A DNA stretch of 64,000 nucleotides from Sternotherus odoratus (lineage: Eukaryota > Chordata > Testudines > Kinosternidae), in contig JAVMKO010000003.1 of the NCBI GenBank assembly GCA_032164245.1, forward strand, positions 85,046,390 to 85,110,389. Direction: 5' to 3'. The notes below the pieces were generated by a model. That model ran no database searches, was not told the DNA's origin, and saw nothing but the letters and a program-made list of their open reading frames with translations. This document shows, in pieces, positions 56,447-64,000 of the stretch. Numbering within the stretch: position 1 is the stretch's first letter; each line of letters begins with the position of its first letter. The translations under genes and the position numbers were made by a program.

Positions 56447-58866
56447 CATACAGTACGTATCACAAAGTATTTTATACAGGAAGTGTCCAATTCAGTGCCC
56501 GCTGAAGTCAATGGAAGAATTCTGACCGATTTCAATGGCTAGTGGATTATGTCCTAATACAATTGTAATGAGTCATTTTAAAGGGTGACTGTGGCAGGGC
56601 CACGGTAAACCCCTTGCAGGCCCTGCTAAAATGCTAAAAGGCCAGGTAGAGAAGCACGGGCACTCAGCAGGGAGCACAAATCAGGCAGAATGATATCAGG
56701 CAGAATTAGAAGCAGTCAGAATGATATTCCTAGAAAGAAACCAAACCAACAACATGTATATAACTATCTTTGAAAGAGAAGCAGGGAGAAGCAAGAGAAA
56801 CTAAAATTTTGCACTGAAAACAGCCTAGCTTTAGCATCCAAACAATCCAAAACAATCCAATAAACACAAAATAAAGCTAGTGGCAGACGGAATGAAGATA
56901 AAAAGGATCGAAATGGCTTATTATTGTTACACATCATGGATATTTTCTTCATGTGGAGTGGAGGTGATATTGTAGAATATGAAATCAAGGCAAGTACACT
57001 AAGCAAGAATATTGCAGCAGGTTCAGTCAATAAACTTGTGTCTTGTTTTTGCATTCTGCAGTTTTACACAATCATTAAATGAGCTTCAGCCATAGGCAAG
57101 TGGTTCGGTGACTTAGGATATCCTTATGACTTGAAGAGGAACAGAAGTGATTTGTCCTCTACCTAGTCCTAAACAGTGGTAAAGGGTCAGCAGTATGTCA
57201 GATATTCTTACATTTGCTTGTTCCTGGCATGGAAGAAAGTTCAACTGTTGGAACCTTCGTGCAAGTCTTCCTAGGGGGATAAGGGGGGGAGCACCTCCTC
57301 TTTACTTCTGATGTCCTGGAATTTTCTAGTCTTTTGTTTAAGTATTTCATCTATTTTTTCCCCTCTTTTATTCTAGGTAACTTTCTCACAAAAGAAAGGC
57401 TATCGCCATATTTGCAGCTGGATAGTAAGACAAAAGAGCAACATCCTGGTCAGCCATCTCCAGTGCTGAGGAAAGGGTGGCTGAGGAGTGCAACTGAAGC
57501 TTCTTGTTCATTAGGGGGCACTCAGGTCATCATCTCCATCAACACAGATAACCCTGCTGCTCCTTGACCAGACAAGAAGATTCTACATCTGCCACATAAC
57601 ATGTTTCGCTCAGGTCCAACACCCAGATGTCCCCACTGGTATTGTGATGGGGGAGGTAAGTGAAAAAGTGATCTGCCTGTTCCTGTTTGGCTGCTGTTCA
57701 GTACCACAGACTGAAAGGCCAACTTGTTTTTCATTCAGCAACAGGAAAGCCTGCTTCACGAAGAGTGTTAAGTTAAAACTTTTTTTAAAAAAAATGGTGG
57801 GAAAATATGCCTGGTCACATTAAAAACAGGAGCCTGAATTCTTATTGAATCTATATTTATAATACATTTAATACTTACAGTAATTGTTTAAGGAAAAAAA
57901 ACAAAGACTCCATATTAGGATGAGTTTTAGTAATCTAAAATAATTACTGTCCACTCAAATTTCAGCACAGCAGAGATCTATTACTCTCTACATCTCATTT
58001 GCTAACTATGTAAGATTTACAGTATCTTTTCTTCCCTGAATGACAGGCCTCGGTTACTAACCTGAATGTATTTCATTTGTTATAGAGCTTCCTGTTCCCA
58101 GTGGGGGGAGAAGAAAAATCCATGAGGCAAATATTTAGCTCCAGGCAGCAGGCCAGTACAGCAACAGAAAGTTTTACACTTGTGCCAAGATTTCTTGGTT
58201 TCTTTTTAAAATGAAAATCGTGACAATTATCTTGATGCTTCTTGATGAATCAGATCTGTCTGTAAGAGAAAAGACTTTTGATTTGAAATACGCTATTTGG
58301 GGGAAGGAAATTGAGAGGGGGAGAAGCGTATGTACCTATTTTAAAACTAATGTGCTTGTGTGAAAACATTCGTAACCAGTCAACCCACAGACTTTCAGTA
58401 AGTAACCCTGAAATGCCAATTCAGAAAGAGCTGCAGGATTTCACAAAGGAAATGAATTTAAAGATACTTTTCCAAATATACACCAGTTGTTTGCTTAGTT
58501 CAATATTTTCCAGTTTGCATTATGCATGTGACTAGCTTACAGCTCCAATCTTTGATCATGTCAACGTTTCAAAAAACATCTCCCCACAATTTAAAACTAA
58601 CTGAGCTTAAAAAAAACAAAACAAAAAACACACACAGAAATGCAGCACTTCACATGTCCTACCCATGCTGCTTTCTGCCACAATACTAAGTCAAAGACTA
58701 TTTTGTTGATTCTTTGCCTAGTCTGGGCTAGATTTTCTCTTACATCTTCCCAAATTACTATCACTGGTGCAGCTCTCCCAGCCGTACTATAAGCATCAAC
58801 TGGCTGCCAGTATTTTTTAACTACTCAATCTCCTAAATCTGCTCAAAGCGGATTCAAAAAGACACA
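56447..58866. other. No gene seen
   Basis: AT-rich DNA of about 2.4 kb. A short GCAGAATGATATCAGGCAGA duplication lies at 56690-56730. No exon or element recognised. Confidence 0.4.
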
Positions 58867-59132
58867 GGCTTTGTCTTCACTAGGAAAAAAAATGTATTTT
58901 AACATGTTAGCTAACATGTGTTAGCCAACATGTTTAATCCTAGAGTCCAGCAAAGGCAAGTTTCAACATGTGTACCTCTGGTTGAGGTAAGTCGTAGGCA
59001 AACGAAGTCTAGACTTCACATTAAGCAGCTAATACGTTAAAATGAAAACTTGCCATGCCTATATTATAATTTTAACACATTAGCTAATACATGTTTTAAA
59101 AAACCCACCTTTTTTCCTAGTGAAGACCAGGA
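58867..59132. mobile_element. MITE, longer relative of the 77-bp element
   Basis: GGCTTTGTCTTCACTAGGAA at the left and reverse-strand CCTGGTCTTCACTAGGAAAA at the right. ACATGTTAGCTAACATGTGT and TTAGCTAATACATG repeat inside. Non-coding. Confidence 0.7.
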
Positions 59133-59425
59133 CACACAGGTTAAGATACCATTGGTTAGCAGCAGCCAGCCTACACTACCATACCCCCTGCTGCCATCAC
59201 TTACAAAGCTGTACTAGCGACCACAAATGTAGGAAATTTTGGGGGGAAATGTCTGTGCAAGCAAATCTTTAGCAGCTTCAGTATTGTATTTGTATTTCCT
59301 TTTTTTCTCCCCACAGATATGTGCTGTCCTCTCTGTTCTCGGGGCTTTGTTCTTAATACCCTTGAATAATTTAATTTGACACAATTAAAACACAAGATCT
59401 GTAATGAGGATACTTTTATTAATTA
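59133..59425. other. No gene seen
   Basis: AT-rich DNA between a MITE and a Helitron. Confidence 0.4.
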
Positions 59426-59771
59426 CTAGCAAAAATACCCAGCGTTGCTCGGGTCCGTCAGAGGTGGGGAGGGGGCAGAGAGCTGAGCGAGTGCGGGGTC
59501 CGTTGGAGGGGGGTATTATGACATCATAACTATGTCACAGAGAACAGCAGCTGCCCAGCTGATGTGAATGGGCTTTAAAGAATTTCACCCCTGGGGGGTG
59601 TCAGAGGTGAGATTTGAAAAATTTTCGACTCTTACCCTGATTAGGACCCTAAAGCCTATAACTGTACCAAATTTCAAGTCTTTACCTCAAACGGTGTGAA
59701 AGGAGTAAGGCAGCATACATACACGCATGCACGCACACATGCATACACCATTTGACTTTTATATATATAGA
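59426..59771 (-). mobile_element. Non-autonomous Helitron, short copy
   Basis: On the minus strand it starts A|TCTATATATATAAAAGTCAA and ends ACCCGAGCAACGCTGGGTAT then TTTTTGCTAG|T, with a canonical CTAG terminus. The interior matches the copies at 26990 and 60806, including ACTTGAAATTTGGTACAGTT and CTCGCTCAGCTCTCTGCCCC. It lacks the minisatellite. No target duplication, as expected. Confidence 0.85.
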
Positions 59772-60805
59772 TTATGCAGCACATACTCAAAAACCCCACT
59801 GCGTGAGAAAGGCATAAATCGAGTCATTTTGACAGTCTTGTTTCCAGTTCAGTATTATTGAAACTTATGACTACTGTCAGGCTGACAGCAAAATCAATGG
59901 AGACACAATTAGCAAGGAGGAGACCTCAGTTTGACAGTAACCAGGAGTGCCCTCATTGTCAACTTCCCTGAAGCAGCAGTTTTTCAGCTTTCACCTGCTC
60001 TCATTGCTCCAGACACAATACATCATCCACATCACCCTTGTTTACATGGTCGTTATACAGAAGCTTGTCTTTTTTTAAAATCAAGGAGAAAAGAGATTCT
60101 GAACCCAGATACTCTGCATCTTTTCAATGCATCTGCAAATATTTAGAAGTTTACAACTCTGTACCCCAGACAGAACATACCATCCTTAGCCGGAAATATT
60201 ACACACTATTTTGTAGAATGTGTCACAATTTCTGCAAAGACTTTCATTATAAAAGAATCCATATTCCCAAAATAAAGCAGGACACACCAACACAACTGTG
60301 TTTTTCTTAGCGTTATTCCCGCACTACGGCAGGGTCCGCTTAGAACCAGTGATACGACTGGGGTATACTCCAACCGATGCGTCGTTCCATCTGTCGTTGG
60401 AGGCATTTTTAACCCCCTTTTAAAGAAGGCAGAGACCTATGTGCGCACAGGACCATGGCTTAAAAAGGTTACACAAAATTTATCTGCACAATTAAAAAAA
60501 AAAGACAAAATTGTTTAGTCTTTATAAATGACACAGAACACTTTTCTTTTCCTATAAGTTGTGCCTTCCAAAGAGACTTTTTCATTTTACTTCGGGGGAC
60601 CTATTTTCATGTGAATGGATAGTGAGATACCTAAATACTGATCTCTTAAACAATACACATCTGAATCAGCAGACCTGTCTTCTGACTGATCACTCCTAAA
60701 AACAGACAGAATCAAAGAGAGATCAGTCTAGATTGCTATTAAACTGTTTCTAACACACAAAGGCATTAACTTCACTTGTCCTTACTTCCTTACCATGCTA
60801 AATTA
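59772..60805. other. Mostly unassigned; short CpG-rich patch
   Basis: AT-rich DNA except for 60305-60410, which has at least eight CpG in about 100 bases (CCGCACTACGGCAGGGTCCG, ATACGACTGG, CCGATGCGTCGTTCC). The patch belongs to no element recognised here. Confidence 0.4.
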
Positions 60806-61251
60806 TCTATATATATAAAAAAGTCAAATGGTGTATGTGTATGCGTGCGTGCGTGTATGTATGTATGCTGCCTTACTCCTTCCACACCGTTTGAGCTAGA
60901 GACTTGAAATTTGGTACAGTTAGAGGTCTTAGGGTCCTAATCAGGTTAAGAGTCGAAAATGTTTCAAATCTCACCTCTGACGCCCCCCAGGGGTGAAATG
61001 CTTTAAAGCCCATTCACATCTGCTGGGCAGCAGGTTAAAAGCTGCTGTTCTGTGACATAGTTATGATGTCATAATACCCCCCTCCAACGGACCCCGCACT
61101 CGCTCAGCTCTCTCCCCCCTCCCCCTTCCAACGGACCCGAGCAACGCTGAGACGTCTGAACAAAATTTGTATTATTAAAAAACATTGTAGTCTTTTTACA
61201 TCCCAGTTTCCAATTATAAATACCCCGAGCAACCCCGGGGATTTTTGCCAG
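60806..61251 (+). mobile_element. Non-autonomous Helitron with two 3' end motifs
   Basis: Starts A|TCTATATATATAAAAAAGTC. A first end-like motif, ACCCGAGCAACGCTGAG, lies at about 61136-61152, with its hairpin broken. About 75 further bases lead to a second end, CCCCGAGCAACCCCGGGG followed by ATTTTTGCCAG|T at 61251. Interior otherwise as in the copies at 26990 and 59426. Confidence 0.75.
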
Positions 61252-62094
61252 TATTATATATTTAACAGACCACTGTGACAAAAAAAGTGCCCAGCAATTC
61301 TCCCTCTGCCCCCAAACATTCTTATTATACATCCACATTTTTACTATACATGCAATTAAAACACGACAGGAGACTGAGATTTTTCATCTTGGTTAGGTGA
61401 CTAGAACAAGAGCAAACTAAGGAAACCAATGACAGTTTAACTTCTGACCCTTGTTTTGCTTTGTTAATGTATATTAGTCTATCTTTACTTCTCTGTGCAG
61501 CAGCTATTATTCCGACCATAAAAACAGGTCCATCCTGCGATTATCTTTTTATTATCATCATAAGTTTTTAAACTCACACCACGACAAAATTAGGAAAGTA
61601 AAATCATTTCTAAAATGGAAACAACTTCGTCTCTGTTAATATACTGCTTACTAAGGATTTGTTTTAAGTCCATTTTGCCATCTGGGACTCTTGACTTCAG
61701 AAAGAGGCAATCTTTAAGCTGTTTTAAATATACACATAGTAATCTGTTTTGATTGGAATTTCTTGTCTCTCTTAGGACATGCTGCTACTTTGAGGTTTCC
61801 CTTCAGCTGAAGCTAAACAGGACTGGGTCCCAAAACCATATTAACCATATTTCATACAGTCACCAATAGGAGATGACAGGAAAGAAAAAAAATAAATATA
61901 GTATATTATTAATACATTAGTATATTATTAGTGGTTATTCTATTTCTATTAGTTTTAAGTGGATTTTTAGGATACAAGTAATATATTATTACATTTGACC
62001 TTGAGACGTCTTACTACCACGTTCATATATCATTTGTATTTCATATAGTAATCAGCCTGCAGCAGATATGGGCAAGCAACAGAGGTCCATAAGT
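61252..62094. other. No gene seen
   Basis: AT-rich DNA with TAGTATATTATTA-type repeats near 61897-61932. Confidence 0.4.
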
Positions 62095-62300
62095 CAGGGG
62101 TTCTCAAATTGGGGGTCGCGAGGTCATTACATGTGGAGTCACGAGCTGTCAACCTCCACTACAAACCCTGCTTTGCCTCCGGCATTTATAATGGTATTAA
62201 ATATATTAAACAGTGTGTTAATTTATTGGGGGGGGGGGGTTGTCACACTCAGAGGCTTTCTATGTGAAAGGGGTCCCGAATTAAAAAAAAAAAAAAAAAA
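62095..62300. mobile_element. hAT left end, truncated
   Basis: CAGGGGTTCTCAAATTGGGG followed by GTCGCGAGGTC is a hAT terminus. The matching right end is missing: after GGGGTCCCGAATT there is an A18 run at 62283-62300 and then unrelated sequence. A G13 run is internal. Confidence 0.55.
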
Positions 62301-62855
62301 GTCTTTCACTTGTATACCTTTATTGGGACCTCGGGAGAAGGGGGGAGAGAGGAGGAATCTAATGCAATTTGTCTGTTTAAGCAAATTTCTGAAAGAGGTC
62401 CAACCTGTATTTTGGTAGGCATACTGAAACACCTCAAAGGTCTTAATGGATATCTGTCCTGAAAACACTTCCCAGGAACTCCTGGAAAGGAAAATAAGCA
62501 GTTGATCATGCTAAAATAAGCATTATAAAATCCCATGCTTTGGAGAACAACTGTTCATCACAAAGGTCAGGAAGGAAACATTTCACCACCAATGTATAAT
62601 GGCCAGGTATTATTTGGTTTTTCCTTTTTGTGAAGAATCTTATATAGGCTTGAGGCAGGAGACTTGACATGGTGAACAAGAGGTCTGGTAAGATATGTCA
62701 AACCTTCTGTTAACAGAACACATACTTGGCATGTACAGGAACATTTGCAGTGTTAACTGTAATGCTCCAAAGCCCAAATCAATCATTGATCTCTGGGTTA
62801 TCCTCCGTAAGTGTTGACTTTTGGGGAAAAGGGCAAGGGAATCTAATTCCCACAC
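62301..62855. other. No gene seen
   Basis: AT-rich DNA; nothing assigned. Confidence 0.4.
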
Positions 62856-63393
62856 TCACCACCACAGCTGTTGCCCCCTTGACCTGGTCTTAACCAAACA
62901 CTATTCTTTGCCTGATCGCTATCTCCAAATTCTGTCTGTCTCATTACTACTTGACCTCTTAACATCTCTCATTCTTATTGTTTTCCTACCTATATCTAAT
63001 CACTTCTTTTGCAATCTTGAGCCGGTCACCCTTTTTGCTCCCTATCTCCTACAAACTCTAACCTTCCTTCCCTTCATCAATACTCCATGATTTCTTCTTC
63101 CAACTCTACCATTTAGTATACATCAAATCCTTTGTTTCTTTCTCATACCATGGTTTGTCCCTGTAATATCAGCATTGGACATTCTTCCACATTTACCTTC
63201 TGACTTGAACTGCACCACAGTCAAGCTCCTTTTCCTCACCCTCAAAATACTATATAATCTCAACCTCACCTACATGTATATACTTGTCTCTTCAACTCCT
63301 CCTTTCCATTCCTCTCAATCCTCTCTTCTTAATGCTCCCTTTATCTCAAGCCTCTTTGCATATCCACTCTCCACTCTCAAGAACTTAGGGTAG
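62856..63393 (+). pseudogene. CT-rich tract, probable LINE (L2/CR1-type) coding relic
   Basis: A 530-base stretch is strikingly poor in G on the plus strand. In its second half the frame reads LLFLTLKILYNLNLTYMYI, close in pattern to the C-terminal LTLKALHNL...PPYL segment of L2/CR1-class reverse transcriptase proteins. Several frames are open because of composition. The assignment is by recall of the pattern and is tentative. Confidence 0.35.
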
Positions 63394-63469
63394 AAAAGGA
63401 GGGGAGTGAGCAAAAAATGGGTAACTAAGTAAACATTGACTTATGTATCATGGGTATTACAATCCAGCC

Positions 63470-63577
63470 TTTAGGTCTCAGATTGGGGCCCCATTGTGCT
63501 AGGCACTAAACGGACACATGAGAGAGAACCTCTGCCCTCAAAGAATTTACAGTCTAACTAAACAAGACAAAGACTAA
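63470..63577. repeat. Ancient amniote interspersed repeat
   Basis: GGGGCCCCATTGTGCTAGGC followed by ACTAAACGGACACATGAGAG and AAGAATTTACAGTCTAA is a widespread old amniote repeat, with weaker copies at 43530 and 44535. Confidence 0.55.
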
Positions 63578-64000
63578 GGGCTTGGTTACACTGGCACTTT
63601 ATAGCGTTATATAGCCTCCAGGAGCGCTATAACTCTGTCCCTGAACACACTGGCAAGGCACATATTGCACTAAAAGTCTGAGCTTATTGCGCTACTTGTA
63701 AACCACCTTTTTGAGAGGAATAAAAGCTTTTGTGTATTCCCTGTATCGTGTTATGGCAAGTGTAATCAGTCATTACGCTATAAGGGATCTCTGGCACGCC
63801 TCTGAGCCATTTAAGGCAATTGACGAGCCATTTAAGGCAATTGATGCCTTTGTGTTGTTTTGCAAAGGGAAGAAGGAATGCGGAAGTTCCTTTTCAGAAC
63901 TCCGCTCTTAACTCAGCAATTAAGCAGTGAAAATGCTCACCAATGGAGCTGTGTGAGTGAAATTCAGAGCCTGCTAGTATTCTCTAAAGTTCTCTCCCTC
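63578..64000. mobile_element. Large Harbinger-type MITE (AGCGCTATA family), copy 3, cut by window end
   Basis: Begins after TAA (63575-63577) with GGGCTTGGTTACACTGGCAC and TTTATAGCGTTATATAGCCT. It is closely similar to 49980-50639 through GTGACTGAAATTCAGAGCC-like and TTCTCTCCCTC segments. Two adjacent copies of GAGCCATTTAAGGCAATTGA (63805-63844) are a local duplication. The right end lies beyond the window. Confidence 0.85.

Noticed and set aside
57334..57567. 77-codon ORF preceded by a pyrimidine tract and TTCTAG
   Set aside because: No domain and the hydrophobic start is translated pyrimidine tract.
1..64000. tRNA, rRNA, CRISPR array, bacterial promoters or operons
   Set aside because: No cloverleaf-like A/B box pair, no regularly spaced direct repeats with unique spacers, and no prokaryotic gene density. 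The window is vertebrate repeat-rich DNA.

Overview
The window looks like repeat-dense, gene-poor nuclear DNA of an amniote, most probably a turtle (Testudines). Three things point that way. Several Penelope-like retroelement tails carry the motif GAAAGCTTATG followed by TTAGTCT(Y)TAAGGTGC(Y)AC. There is a dense population of short PIF/Harbinger-type MITEs whose ends read GGGC(A/T)TGTCTACACTA. MIR-type SINEs sit beside long solo LTRs. The assignment rests on recalled repeat families and on no database search. No host gene could be identified with confidence, and no tRNA, rRNA, CRISPR or bacterial-type operon is present. One 233-bp open segment on the minus strand (47885-48117) behaves like a possible exon.

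Layout. 1-10.9 kb: old unique DNA with a Penelope tail (1607-1738), a small hAT (2327-2537), a MIR (6535-6690), a 5'-truncated Penelope copy (8150-8650) and a hAT-like element with a GC-rich core (8975-9310). 10.9-15.8 kb: MITEs, a mariner-like TIR element (11416-11866), a probable long LTR (11970-13260), and a MITE inside a MITE followed by a 123-bp hAT. 16.2-20.1 kb: a solo LTR, then a Penelope-like element with an open reverse transcriptase and a GIY-YIG endonuclease, split by an 866-bp hAT insertion, then a hAT and a MITE. 20-30 kb: sparse old DNA, a hAT and a Helitron whose middle has expanded into a GT-rich minisatellite.

30.5-35.8 kb is the centrepiece: a 4.4-kb PIF/Harbinger transposon with matching TIRs and a TTA duplication. 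It holds a Myb/SANT-like gene on the plus strand, a frameshifted DDE transposase on the minus strand, an extra antisense ORF in the presumed intron, and three subterminal repeats. It sits inside a hAT element. 36-46 kb: a Penelope tail, a large MITE, a hAT with a perfect 8-bp duplication, a CpG-rich block with a 48-bp perfect inverted repeat, a second solo LTR (40874-41637) and a Tigger-like element. 46-64 kb: more hAT, MITE, MIR and Tigger copies, two further Helitrons, a LINE-derived CT-rich tract and a MITE cut by the window end.

Two themes recur. First, non-autonomous elements of several superfamilies (hAT, mariner-like, Tigger, Helitron) carry GC-rich, internally repetitive cores although the surrounding DNA is AT-rich. 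Second, the Harbinger transposon and several MITEs share a subterminal motif resembling TACCCAYARTGCA. This is what would be expected if the Harbinger proteins recognised and mobilised those MITEs in trans.
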